Below, piece by piece: positions 6,022 through 13,740 of a stretch of 19,234 nucleotides of DNA (position 1 is the first letter of the stretch; each line of letters begins with the position of its first letter). Position numbers and translations under genes: made by a program. Origin of the DNA: Clostridiales bacterium UBA735 (GTDB lineage: Bacteria; Bacillota; Clostridia; Oscillospirales; Oscillospiraceae); contig DBLB01000129.1 in NCBI GenBank assembly GCA_002298695.1, forward strand, positions 6,044 through 25,277. The letters are read 5' to 3'. The notes under the pieces were generated by a model. The model saw only the letters and a program-made list of their open reading frames with translations. It did no database searches and was not told where the DNA came from.

Positions 6022-6075
6022 AGGGGTGTGTGCGGATTCGCCTGGGGGTTTCCGGGCGGGTTGGTGCGTGCCGCC

Positions 6076-6101
6076 GGGCGGACAGAGGCGTCCGCCCCTA
6101 C
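6076..6101. repeat. GC-rich hairpin repeat, unit 3
   Basis: GGGCGGAC (6076-6083) pairs with GTCCGCCC (6090-6097) around AGAGGC and is followed by CTAC. The arms are identical to unit 1; the loop differs. Confidence 0.7.
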
Positions 6102-6213
6102 AGGGTGCGGAGGAAAATTTCAGGTGGCGCGGGATTCCTTTGGGCTGTAAGCCTTGAATGGACGAAAATTTTCGCACTGGATGCCGGATTTTGCAATACG
6201 GCGCAAAAAACAC

Positions 6214-6244
6214 TTGACTGTAAACCCGCTTGATGCCTTAGAAT
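6214..6244 (+). promoter_or_regulatory. Putative promoter of the MerR-RDD gene with long spacer
   Basis: TTGACT (6214-6219) and TAGAAT (6239-6244) are separated by 19 bases. A 19-20 base spacer is typical of promoters that MerR-family proteins activate by twisting the DNA, so autoregulation is possible. No clear dyad was seen in the spacer. Confidence 0.45.
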
Positions 6245-6274
6245 CCGGATAGAAATGAGAGGGAGGGATCTGCC

Positions 6275-7702
6275 ATGACGATCCGGGAAATCGAAGAACG
6301 CTCCGGCATGACGCGCGCCAATATCCGCTTTTACGAGGCAGAGGGGCTGCTCTGCCCGGCGCGCGGGGAGAACGGCTACCGGGACTATTCCGAGGCCGAT
6401 CTTGCCGCGCTGCGCCGGATCCGCCTGCTGCGGATGCTGCATGTGCCGCTGGACGACATCCGCGCCTTGCAGCGCGGAGAGGCGGAGCTGCCGCAGACAC
6501 TCGCGCGGCAGGCCGAGGTGCTCGGGCGCGAGCGCGGCGCGCTGGAGCGGGCGGAGGCCGTCTGCCGGGAGATCAGCGGCGAGGGCGTGGACTATGCCGC
6601 GCTGGACGCGGAAACATATCTGACGCGGCTCACCGCGCCGGACCCGCAGGCGCTGTCCGGCGACGTGCTGCCGCGGGTGCAGGCACCGCTGCGGCGGCTG
6701 CTGGCGCGGCTGCTGGACCTGAATCTCTATTCCACGCTCTGGAGCGTCTTTCTGATGCTGGTGTGCAATGTGAACACCACCGCCCGCGGCACGGGCGGCG
6801 ATCTGCTGGACGCGCTCGCCGCCGTGCTGCTGATGCTCTTCCTCGAACCGCTCCTGCTGCGGCTCTGCGGCACGACGCCCGGAAAATGGCTGTTCGGCCT
6901 GTCCGTGACGGACGAGGACGGCGCGCGCCTGACATACTGCGCAGGGCTGGAACGGACATGGCTGGTATTCTGGCGCGGCATGGGCCTGAATATCCCGATC
7001 TATCATCTGATTCGCCTCTGGAAGAGCTGCGATGCCTGCTGTAACGGGCAGATGCTGGACTGGGAGGAGGAATCGGTCCTGCACCAGCGGGATGCGCGGA
7101 AATGGCGCTACGCGGCGGCCGTCGCCGCATTTGCCCTGCTGATCGGGCTGGAGGCGCTGGCGATGGGGCTGGCGGAGCTGCCGCGCTATCGCGGCGAACT
7201 GACGCCGGAAACCTTCACTGCCAACTTCAACCGTCTGGCCGACTACTGCGGGCTGGATTTCGGGGCGGCGCTTCAGTCGGACGGCAGCTGGGAGGAGACG
7301 CCCTCCGAAGGTCAGATCATCTATATCGGCGGAAACCCCGCGCTTCCGGAATATACGTTCGTTGAGACGGACGGCGTGCTGACGGCGGTGGAATTCCGCG
7401 TGGAGACCTCCGACCGCTGGCCGCCCAGCGAACAGGACCAGATGCTGCTCTGCGTGATGGCCTTTGCCGGGGCGCAGAAAGGCTACGGCCTGTTTGCGCC
7501 CGCCCGGAAGGAACTCGCCGGGGCCGTCACCAGTCACCCCTTTGAGAGCTTCACGTTTGACGGGCAGGGCGTCACAGCCTCCTGCGAGGTGGAATACCGC
7601 GGCTACGACGTCTACGGCGACTCCGGCGCGCGCGATCTGATCGCGCAGGAGGACGCGGACGTGCACTATGCCCTCTCCTTCCGCATCGCGCTTGTGCCGT
7701 AA
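6275..7702 (+). CDS. MerR-family regulator fused to an RDD membrane domain
   Basis: The 475-residue protein begins with a MerR winged helix (residues 1-70: REIEERSGMTRANIRFYEAEGLL, then NGYRDYSEADLAALRRI) and a short coiled coil (75-100). Hydrophobic segments follow at about 151-168, 176-196, 229-247 and 279-299. The motif TPGKWLFGLSVTDEDG (201-216) and the ERTWLVFWRG segment identify an RDD domain. The last 170 residues are a soluble region with no family I recognise. MerR proteins bind promoter DNA and respond to a ligand or stress; RDD is a small membrane domain of uncertain, possibly transport or sensing, role. Together they suggest a membrane-bound one-component sensor-regulator. The GGGAGG seven bases before ATG 6275 supports this start. 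It lies alone after the repeat region and before a separate promoter. Confidence 0.85.
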   Translation: MTIREIEERSGMTRANIRFYEAEGLLCPARGENGYRDYSEADLAALRRIRLLRMLHVPLDDIRALQRGEAELPQTLARQAEVLGRERGALERAEAVCREISGEGVDYAALDAETYLTRLTAPDPQALSGDVLPRVQAPLRRLLARLLDLNLYSTLWSVFLMLVCNVNTTARGTGGDLLDALAAVLLMLFLEPLLLRLCGTTPGKWLFGLSVTDEDGARLTYCAGLERTWLVFWRGMGLNIPIYHLIRLWKSCDACCNGQMLDWEEESVLHQRDARKWRYAAAVAAFALLIGLEALAMGLAELPRYRGELTPETFTANFNRLADYCGLDFGAALQSDGSWEETPSEGQIIYIGGNPALPEYTFVETDGVLTAVEFRVETSDRWPPSEQDQMLLCVMAFAGAQKGYGLFAPARKELAGAVTSHPFESFTFDGQGVTASCEVEYRGYDVYGDSGARDLIAQEDADVHYALSFRIALVP

Positions 7703-7707
7703 TGCGC

Positions 7708-7736
7708 TTTACATTGCGGCGCAGACGGTTTATAAT
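7708..7736 (+). promoter_or_regulatory. Promoter of the DUF2284-acetyltransferase pair
   Basis: TTTACA (7708-7713) and TATAAT (7731-7736) are 17 bases apart, close to the sigma-A consensus. It begins six bases after the stop of the MerR-RDD gene, so the two following genes can be expressed independently of it. Confidence 0.8.
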
Positions 7737-7764
7737 GGGGAAAACACAAAAGGAGCGACCCAAT

Positions 7765-8244
7765 ATGCGGGATTATGTATCGCTGGCAAAGGCGTCCGGC
7801 TTTACGGACGCGGCGCTGCTGTCGGTCAAGGATCTGGTCGTCGTGCCGGCGTACCGGATGTTCTGTGAGGAAAATCTCTGCGGCAACTACGGCGTGCTGC
7901 CGGCCTGTCCGCCGATGAGCGGCACTGTGGAGGAAATGGTGCAGACCATGCAGAAGTATGAGACGGCGCTGGTACTGACCATCGTCGTCACGCCTGCAAG
8001 TTATACGGACACGGCGGAGCAGAAGGCGGCGAAAAAGCACCAGAACATTCTGACTGAGCAGCTGATGGACGTGATGCGGGCAGACGGCATGACCGATCTT
8101 CTGATGATGGGCGCAGGGCCCTGGAAGCACGCGTCCTGCATGTCGGCCTACTGCGTCGATGCGCAGAAAATGGCCGACGCCGTCCATATGAAGTGCTGGG
8201 AAAATGACGGAAAGCTCCGTTATTTTTCCCTGATCCTGTTCTGA
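7765..8244 (+). CDS. DUF2284 cysteine-rich, predicted metal-binding protein
   Basis: The 159-residue protein carries the DUF2284 signature CEENLCGNYGVLPACPP, with Cys34, Cys39 and Cys48. A second cluster holds Cys125, Cys130 and Cys144 (HASCMSAYC...KCW). Six conserved cysteines suggest an iron-sulphur cluster or zinc site, but the ligand is not known. There is no signal peptide, so it should be cytoplasmic. The start at ATG 7765 follows AAAGGAG by nine bases and lies 28 bases after a strong -10; the longer frame from 7702 would begin upstream of that promoter. The next gene starts 32 bases later and is probably co-transcribed. Proteins of this type are common in anaerobes and are functionally uncharacterised. 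Confidence 0.85.
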   Translation: MRDYVSLAKASGFTDAALLSVKDLVVVPAYRMFCEENLCGNYGVLPACPPMSGTVEEMVQTMQKYETALVLTIVVTPASYTDTAEQKAAKKHQNILTEQLMDVMRADGMTDLLMMGAGPWKHASCMSAYCVDAQKMADAVHMKCWENDGKLRYFSLILF

Positions 8245-8276
8245 GCGCCAGGGCAAAACGTGTCGGGAGGTATCAT

Positions 8277-8912
8277 ATGCAGTATCAGAAGATCGCGCTC
8301 GCGGAGTTCCCGCGGCGCGAGCAGTTCCTCTATTTCAGCAGTATGGCAAATCCCTACGTCGGCATGACGGCCGGGGCGGACATTGCGCCGCTTCTCGCCC
8401 GCTGCAAGGCGTCCGGCATCCGGACGTCGCTGGCCATCGTCTATGTGATGGGCCGGGCGGCGAACCGCGTCCCCGCGCTGCGGCAGCGGATTCTGGACGG
8501 GCAGCCGGTGCAGTTTGACGTCTGCGAGACCTCGCACACCGTCCTGCGGGCGGACGGCAGCTATGGCTACTGCCGCCTGAATCCGATGCAGCCGATTGAA
8601 ACGTTCCTTCCGGAGGCAGAGCGCCTGCATGCGCTTGCAAAGCAGCAGTCCTCGCTGGACGACGGCGATGACGCGCTCGGCCTGCTGTTCCTTTCCGCGA
8701 TCCCGTGGGTGCACTATACCGCACTCACCCAGCCGACGCCCGTTCCCGCGGACAGCAACCCGCGCATCACATGGGGGCGGTTTCAGGAGGGGGCGGACGG
8801 CTGCCGCATGCCGGTCACGCTGCTGGCCAACCACGCGCTGGTCGACGGGCTGCACATCGGGCAGTTCTACGAGGCCCTGAACGAAGAAATTGCGGCGTTT
8901 TCCGCCCGCTGA
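8277..8912 (+). CDS. CatA-like O-acetyltransferase (chloramphenicol acetyltransferase fold)
   Basis: The 211-residue protein has the length and motif order of type A chloramphenicol acetyltransferases: FLSAIPWVHYTAL (138-150), then NPRITWGRF (161-169), then the active-site motif NHALVDGLHIGQFYEALN (185-202). His186 corresponds to the catalytic base of the HHxxxDG box and Asp190-Gly191 are kept. The first histidine of the usual HH pair is Asn, and the stretch that reads PWVSFTSF in true CAT enzymes is PWVHYTAL here, so serine positions used by CAT are replaced. It therefore probably acetylates another hydroxyl substrate, and drug resistance should not be assumed. GGGAGG six bases before the ATG supports the start. 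It follows the DUF2284 gene and ends at a shared terminator hairpin. Confidence 0.85.
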   Translation: MQYQKIALAEFPRREQFLYFSSMANPYVGMTAGADIAPLLARCKASGIRTSLAIVYVMGRAANRVPALRQRILDGQPVQFDVCETSHTVLRADGSYGYCRLNPMQPIETFLPEAERLHALAKQQSSLDDGDDALGLLFLSAIPWVHYTALTQPTPVPADSNPRITWGRFQEGADGCRMPVTLLANHALVDGLHIGQFYEALNEEIAAFSAR

Positions 8913-8946
8913 CCGAAGCGGGGCAAAAAGATTTTTTGACACGCCA

Positions 8947-8979
8947 AAGCCCCGCCGCAACCTGGTTGCGGCGGGGCTT
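8947..8979. terminator. Bidirectional terminator between the acetyltransferase gene and khpA
   Basis: AAGCCCCGCCGCAA (8947-8960) and TTGCGGCGGGGCTT (8966-8979) form a perfect 14-bp stem with a CCTGG loop, between two convergent genes. T-runs are short on both sides (three Ts on the minus strand), so efficiency is uncertain. Confidence 0.75.
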
Positions 8980-8984
8980 CTGAT

Positions 8985-9212
8985 TCAATCGACGATCTCC
9001 ACGGAGACCTTTTTGCCGTTGCGCTGGGCGACGGACTTCATGATCGTGCGGATCTCCTTGGCGATGCGGCCCTGACGGCCGATCAGCTTGCCCATGTCCT
9101 CGGGCGCGACACGCAGCTCGAGCACGGTCGTCTCGCCTTCGATCTCGGTCACGGTGACGCTGTCGGGATCATCGACCAAACTTTTTGCCATATACAGCAA
9201 AAGCTCTTTCAT
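8985..9212 (-). CDS. khpA: KhpA, small KH-domain RNA-binding protein
   Basis: This 75-residue protein is essentially one KH domain. The GxxG-type loop GKLIGRQGRIAKEIRTIMK (residues 41-59) contacts single-stranded RNA. In Firmicutes, KhpA partners KhpB (Jag) and influences cell size and expression of many transcripts. It follows rpsP by 15 bases with no promoter between, the usual place for this gene in the SRP-S16 cluster. A GGAG sequence is present shortly before the ATG at 9212. It is the last gene of the operon here; the strong hairpin begins five bases after its stop. Confidence 0.93.
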   Translation of the reverse strand: MKELLLYMAKSLVDDPDSVTVTEIEGETTVLELRVAPEDMGKLIGRQGRIAKEIRTIMKSVAQRNGKKVSVEIVD

Positions 9213-9227
9213 TCTGATGCTCCTAAA

Positions 9228-9464
9228 TTACAGGACGTTAGCCTTCTTCAGCAGGCCGCGGACGGTGTCGGTGGGCTGTGCGCCGTTCTTGATCCACTGC
9301 TTGGCCTTCTCGGCGTCGACCACGATGGCGGACTCCGCCTTCGGATCATACGTGCCGATCTCTTCGATGCAGCGGCCGTCGCGCGGGAAACGGGAGTCGG
9401 CGACGACAATACGGTAGAAGGGATTCTTCTTGGCGCCCATTCTTCTCAGTCTGATCTTAACCAT
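9228..9464 (-). CDS. rpsP: 30S ribosomal protein S16
   Basis: The 78-residue product starts [30 protein letters not shown], the canonical S16 N-terminus. It continues with EEIGTYDP and a basic C-terminal half ending [23 protein letters not shown]16 binds 16S rRNA and helps assemble the 30S body and platform. ATG 9464 is chosen over the upstream in-frame start because GGAGG stands nine bases before it and because family members begin with (M)VKIRL. It lies 75 bases after ffh in the same direction, without a clear promoter in the gap. Confidence 0.97.
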   Translation of the reverse strand: MVKIRLRRMGAKKNPFYRIVVADSRFPRDGRCIEEIGTYDPKAESAIVVDAEKAKQWIKNGAQPTDTVRGLLKKANVL

Positions 9465-9539
9465 TGTTTGTTCCTCCAAATATAACTCTCTTGGTTTTGA
9501 ATGTTCGTAAAGCTATCTGTTTTAGCTGAAACGATGTGT

Positions 9540-10904
9540 TTACATGCCGGGGAAGCCCGGGAAGCCGCCGAAGCCGCCCTTTTTGCCCATGCGCTTCATC
9601 TTCTTCTGCGCGCCGGGGCCGGCGAACTGCTTAGCAAACTGATTCATCATGTCGAACTGCTTGAGCAGGCGGTTGATGTCCTCGACCTTGACGCCGGAGC
9701 CAGCCGCGATGCGGCGCTTGCGGCTGTGGTTGAGGACGCTGGGGTTTTCGCGCTCGTAGGGCGTCATCGACTGGATGATCGCCTCGGTGCGCGCCATGGC
9801 CTTTTCGTCCACCTGCGCACCTTTGAGCGCACCTGCGTTCATGCCGGGGATCATGCCCGCGATCTCGTCGAGGCTGCCCATGCCCTTGAGCTGGGTGAGC
9901 TGATCGTAGAAATCGGAGAGCGTGAATTTGTTGCTGCGGAGCTTCTGCTCCAGCTCGGCGGCCTTCTTCTGGTCGAACGCGGCCTCGGCCTTTTCGATCA
10001 GCGTCAGTACGTCGCCCATCCCGAGGATGCGGGACGCCATGCGGCCGGGGTGGAACGGCTCGATCTGGTCGAGCTTTTCGCCGGTGCCGATGAACTTGAT
10101 GGGCTTGCCCGTGACGGCCTTGACCGAGAGGGCTGCGCCGCCGCGCGCGTCGCCATCGAGCTTGGAGAGGATGACACCGTCAATGTCGAGGTATTCGTTG
10201 AACGTCTGCGCGGCGTTGACCGCGTCCTGGCCGGTCATCGCATCGACGACGAGGAGGATCTCATTCGGCTTGACCTCGGCCTTGATGGCCTTCAGCTCGT
10301 CCATGAGCGCCTCGTCGACGTGCAGGCGGCCCGCCGTGTCGAGGAAGACCATGTCGTTGCCGTGCCGGATGGCGTGGGCGATGGCGGCCTTTGCAATGTC
10401 GACCGGGTTCGTCTGCCCCATCTCGAAGACGGGGATGCCGAGCTGTCCGCCGACGACCTGCAGCTGCTTGATGGCCGCCGGGCGGTAGATGTCGCAGGCG
10501 ACGAGCAGCGGATTTTTGTTCTGCTTTTTGAACAGGCCTGCGAGTTTCGCGCCGTTGGTCGTTTTACCGGCGCCCTGCAGGCCAACGAGCATCACGACCG
10601 TGGGCGGCTGCGACGCCATGTGGATCTTCTGATTTTCGCTGCCCATCAGGGCAGTGAGCTCTTCGTTGACGATCTTGACGATCATCTGCGCGGGCGTCAG
10701 GCTTTCGAGCACGTCCGTGCCGACGGCACGCTCGGTGGCACGCTTGATAAAGTCCTTGACGACCTTGTAGCTGACGTCGGCCTCGAGCAGGGCGAGGCGG
10801 ATCTCGCGCATCGCGTCCTTGACGTCGGCCTCGGAGAGGCGGCCCTTGCCGCGCAGCTTTTTGAATGCGTTGGAGAGCTTTTCGGTTAAGCCTTCAAATG
10901 CCAT
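9540..10904 (-). CDS. ffh: Signal recognition particle GTPase Ffh (SRP54)
   Basis: Ffh binds the SRP RNA and hydrophobic signal sequences and, with FtsY, delivers ribosomes to the membrane. The 454-residue protein has the N domain (1-95), then the G domain with P-loop GLQGAGKTT (108-116), DTAGRLHVDEALM and SKLDGDARGG. The methionine-rich M domain (about 300-454) includes NHSRKRRIAAGSG, the RNA-binding motif. The P-loop has Ala112 where most homologues have Ser, and Asn-Gly follow GKTT where TA/SA is usual; both seem tolerable. The C-terminus ends in a Gly/Phe/Pro-rich tail. AAAGGAG lies inside the ylxM 3' end, six bases before the ATG, and the gap to ylxM is three bases. Confidence 0.97.
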   Translation of the reverse strand: MAFEGLTEKLSNAFKKLRGKGRLSEADVKDAMREIRLALLEADVSYKVVKDFIKRATERAVGTDVLESLTPAQMIVKIVNEELTALMGSENQKIHMASQPPTVVMLVGLQGAGKTTNGAKLAGLFKKQNKNPLLVACDIYRPAAIKQLQVVGGQLGIPVFEMGQTNPVDIAKAAIAHAIRHGNDMVFLDTAGRLHVDEALMDELKAIKAEVKPNEILLVVDAMTGQDAVNAAQTFNEYLDIDGVILSKLDGDARGGAALSVKAVTGKPIKFIGTGEKLDQIEPFHPGRMASRILGMGDVLTLIEKAEAAFDQKKAAELEQKLRSNKFTLSDFYDQLTQLKGMGSLDEIAGMIPGMNAGALKGAQVDEKAMARTEAIIQSMTPYERENPSVLNHSRKRRIAAGSGVKVEDINRLLKQFDMMNQFAKQFAGPGAQKKMKRMGKKGGFGGFPGFPGM

Positions 10905-10907
10905 TGG

Positions 10908-11252
10908 TTACTCCTTTATCCCGTTTACGGCGGCGAGGATCTGCCGCGCCGGCCCTGCGGCGTCCGGAACGGACAACAGCGCGCGGGCCGCTTCTTCGAT
11001 CTGCCCGGCGGCGGCACGCACGGCCTCTTCCCGGGCGATGCAGCCGGTCTTTTCCTCGAACGTGCGCAGCTGCGCCTCGGCGCGGGCCAGCGTGTCGTGG
11101 ACGCCCTGCCGCGTCACGCCGAGATCTTCGGCGATCTCGCTCAGGGACAGATCCTGATTATAATAGAGATCAAAACAGGTCTGCTGCTTTTCCGTCAGGA
11201 GCTCGCCGTAGTAGTCGTAGAGGAGCGCCATGGTCAGCGCGTCGTGCTTCAT
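10908..11252 (-). CDS. ylxM: YlxM family putative helix-turn-helix DNA-binding protein (UPF0122)
   Basis: The 114-residue protein has the YlxM pattern: LLYDYYGELLTEKQQTCFDLYYNQDLSLSEIAEDLGVTRQGVHDTLARAEAQL (residues 9-61), a sigma-70 region 4-like helix-turn-helix. A helical tail follows. YlxM is nearly always encoded directly upstream of ffh and is thought to modulate SRP function or expression; direct evidence is limited. ATG 11252 is preserved by an AGGAGG seven bases upstream; the longer frame from 11327 would run through the promoter. It is the first gene of the operon ylxM-ffh-rpsP-khpA. Confidence 0.93.
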   Translation of the reverse strand: MKHDALTMALLYDYYGELLTEKQQTCFDLYYNQDLSLSEIAEDLGVTRQGVHDTLARAEAQLRTFEEKTGCIAREEAVRAAAGQIEEAARALLSVPDAAGPARQILAAVNGIKE

Positions 11253-11294
11253 ACGGATGCCTCCTGTCAGGGGTTTGGCCTTTACAGCCTGCTT

Positions 11295-11323
11295 ATCATA
11301 CTGCATCCTACAGCGTTTGTCAA
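11295..11323 (-). promoter_or_regulatory. Promoter of the ylxM-ffh-rpsP-khpA operon
   Basis: TTGACA (11323-11318) and TATGAT (11300-11295) are 17 bases apart, a near-consensus sigma-A promoter 42 bases upstream of the ylxM start. Confidence 0.88.
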
Positions 11324-11438
11324 GCAAAAAACTTGTCAGATCGGTCGGAACACAGAAAATTCCATTTACTTTTTCGGAATATTATGTTAACATGGGGCAT
11401 ACATATTTTGTGCACCAAACGCAGAAAGGAGACTTTCG

Positions 11439-13721
11439 ATGAAATACGTACATAAGCTGCTGGCGCTGCTGCTGTGCCTGGCGCTGCTCACCGCATCTGC
11501 GCTGGCCTCCATGCAGGAGGCCGGGACAAGCGGCATGAAGCTTGCCGACGAGGTGAGCTACACACAGATGAGCTGGTCGAACGACGAGAAGCAGGGCCAG
11601 TACCTCCAGGAGCACTATCTGACCTATCAGACCGGCGGCGCAGTGCGCCCGATGGTCGCCTACGGCACGACGCTCTATGGGCGCAGCCCGATGAACTATA
11701 CGGCCAAATTCCTCGAAGAGCAGGGGCTGGCCATGGTCGCGGGCGTGAACGGCGCGTTTTTTGATATGAACAACGGCATCCCCTACGGCCTTGTGGTGAC
11801 GGAGGGCACGCTCCGCTCCAGCGGCAACAGTAACTCCATCGGCTTCTTTGCCGACGGGAAGACCATCATCGGCACGCCGGAGCTGCATGTCACGCTGTCC
11901 TACGGCGGGCAGGAGCAGGAGATCTTCTACAACAAGGCCCTGACGAAGGAAAACGGCGTCGGCCTCTATTCGCAGGACTATGACACCGCGACAAAGAGCA
12001 CACTGAAAGCATATAACGTCATCCTCCAGCCCGTGACCGGCGAGGCCCGGCTGACCATGGCCGGGACGCTGACGGCCAGCGTGCGCAGTGTGCAGGAGCA
12101 GACCGCCTCGTGCGCCATTCCGGACGGCTGCTTCGTGCTGGCCATTGCGGAGGACAGCCGCTATACCGATACGCTGAATGCCGTCAAGGCGCTTGGCACC
12201 GGCGACGTCGTGCAGATCACGACGAGCTGCGACGCGGCCTGGGCAGGCGTGCAGTATGCCTGCGGCGGCGGGGAGATGCTGGTGGAAAACGGCGCGGCGG
12301 CGACGGAATTCACACTGGACACCGCAGAAAAATTCCGCGCGCGCACCGCAGCGGGACTGAAGGCAGACGGGACGCTCGTGCTCTATACGGTGGATGAATC
12401 GAAGACCTCCGCCGGCCTGACGCTGCGGCTGCTGGCCGAACGGATGGTCCGGCTCGGCTGCGTGACGGCCATCAACCTGGACGGGGGCGGTTCGACGGCG
12501 GTCGGCGTGACATATCCAGGCTATACCGCGGGTTCCACGGTCAACAGCCCCTCGGACGGCAAGCTGCGCGGCTGCGCCAACTTCATTTTCCTGGTGCGGC
12601 CGGCGACGAGTGCGTCGCAGGCGCAGCGCCTGCACATCTATCCGCTCTCTGGGACGAACGTCCTGCCCGGCGCGGCGGTCACGCTGACGGCGAAGGCCAC
12701 GGATGCGAATTATACCGCGGCGGAGCTTCCGGCGGCGGTCAGCTATACCACAAACGGCGGTACGGTGGACGGCGGCGTCCTGACTGTGAGCAGCACGGCA
12801 CGGCCCGGGACCGTGACCGTCTCGGCGGTCAGCGGCGCATTGCAGACGAGCACGACCTATACGGTGCTCTCGTCCGTGACGGACATCACGCTCCGGAAAT
12901 CGGAGGAAAAGACCGATCTGACGCAGCTGCGCCTGCCCGGCGGAACGAGCGTTGGTCTGACGGCTGCGGCTACGCAGGCGGGCATGCCCGTGCTGGCTGC
13001 GAACAGCAGCTTCACCTGGTCGGTGTCGGACGGCCTCGGAACCGTCACGGCGGACGGCCTGTTTACGGCGGCGGATGTTGCGAAGGTCACGGAGGGCACG
13101 CTGACCGTCAGTTACGGCAGCACGAAGCTGGAGCTGCCCGTCACCATCAGCCCGTCCAACCCGTTCACCGACGTCAAGGGACACTGGGCCGAGCAGATGA
13201 TCAACAGCCTCTACTTTGACGGCGTTATCACCGGTTCCACGCAGAAGGACGGTACGATGGTCTATCGGCCGGACGCGTCCATGACGCGGCAGGAGTTCAT
13301 CGTCGCGCTCATGCGCTACCTCGGGACCGATCTGACGGTCTACCAGAACACGAAGCTGCCGTTTGCCGACAACAGCGAGATCGCAAAATGGGCGTCTGAC
13401 GCCATGAAAGCGGCCTATGCGATGGGCTATCTGACGGGCTCGAAGTCCGGCGAGAAGCTCTATGCAAATCCGACCGACACCATCTCCCGGCAGGAGGCCA
13501 TGGTCATCCTCTCCCGCACGCTGGACAGTGAGAGCGAGGCCGAGGACGATCTGGACGCGCGGTTCGCCGACGCAGACCGTGTGGCCAAATGGGCGCGCGA
13601 ACCGCTGGCGCAGATGCTGGAGGCCGGGATCATCTCCGGGTCGAACGGCAAGCTGAACCCGACCGGCAAGGTCACGCGCGCACAGGTCGCCAAGATGCTC
13701 TATACCATGCAGCGCCAGTAA
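11439..13721 (+). CDS. Secreted phosphodiester glycosidase (NAGPA) family protein with three SLH domains
   Basis: The 760-residue protein starts with a signal peptide (1-24, LLALLLCLALLTASALA). The phosphodiester glycosidase domain (about 65-390) shows NGAFFD (104-109), RARTAAGLKADGTLVLYTVD (300-319) and the hallmark NLDGGGSTA (346-354). Related domains occur in the human uncovering enzyme NAGPA and in bacterial exopolysaccharide/teichoic-acid-associated proteins; the bacterial substrate is usually unknown. Two Ig/Big-like beta regions (about 396-477 and 480-570) follow. Three SLH repeats (about 574-622, 640-696, 708-756, each with F.D....WA and an R-E/Q motif) would bind a secondary cell-wall polymer. 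So it acts on the cell surface. AAAGGAG seven bases before ATG 11439 supports the start. It is monocistronic, with a hairpin terminator after the stop. Confidence 0.9.
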   Translation: MKYVHKLLALLLCLALLTASALASMQEAGTSGMKLADEVSYTQMSWSNDEKQGQYLQEHYLTYQTGGAVRPMVAYGTTLYGRSPMNYTAKFLEEQGLAMVAGVNGAFFDMNNGIPYGLVVTEGTLRSSGNSNSIGFFADGKTIIGTPELHVTLSYGGQEQEIFYNKALTKENGVGLYSQDYDTATKSTLKAYNVILQPVTGEARLTMAGTLTASVRSVQEQTASCAIPDGCFVLAIAEDSRYTDTLNAVKALGTGDVVQITTSCDAAWAGVQYACGGGEMLVENGAAATEFTLDTAEKFRARTAAGLKADGTLVLYTVDESKTSAGLTLRLLAERMVRLGCVTAINLDGGGSTAVGVTYPGYTAGSTVNSPSDGKLRGCANFIFLVRPATSASQAQRLHIYPLSGTNVLPGAAVTLTAKATDANYTAAELPAAVSYTTNGGTVDGGVLTVSSTARPGTVTVSAVSGALQTSTTYTVLSSVTDITLRKSEEKTDLTQLRLPGGTSVGLTAAATQAGMPVLAANSSFTWSVSDGLGTVTADGLFTAADVAKVTEGTLTVSYGSTKLELPVTISPSNPFTDVKGHWAEQMINSLYFDGVITGSTQKDGTMVYRPDASMTRQEFIVALMRYLGTDLTVYQNTKLPFADNSEIAKWASDAMKAAYAMGYLTGSKSGEKLYANPTDTISRQEAMVILSRTLDSESEAEDDLDARFADADRVAKWAREPLAQMLEAGIISGSNGKLNPTGKVTRAQVAKMLYTMQRQ

Positions 13722-13740
13722 TCCCACAGCAAGTTTCCAA

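Noticed and set aside
5952..6101. CRISPR array
   Set aside because: The three units are hairpins with variable arms and irregular spacing of 44 and 80 bases, without constant repeats or unique equal-length spacers.
6098..7666. 522-codon open frame antisense to the MerR-RDD gene
   Set aside because: No recognisable domain, skewed composition, no ribosome site; the opposite frame encodes clear MerR and RDD domains.
8277..8912. Chloramphenicol resistance gene
   Set aside because: The fold is CAT-like, but HH is NH and the SFTS segment is changed; resistance cannot be claimed.
9501..10889. 462-codon frame antisense to ffh
   Set aside because: Leu/Asp/Val-rich mirror of ffh with no family resemblance.
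11365..11388. Promoter of the glycosidase gene (TTTACT ... TATGTT)
   Set aside because: The spacer is only 12 bases; no alternative -35 at 16-18 bases was convincing, although an extended AT-rich -10 near 11383-11388 may still be used.
11382..13727. 781-codon open frame antisense to the glycosidase gene
   Set aside because: It mirrors the real gene in GC-rich DNA, has Arg/His/Gly/Gln-rich composition without domains, and runs through promoter and terminator sequences. The sense frame has a signal peptide, catalytic motifs and SLH repeats.
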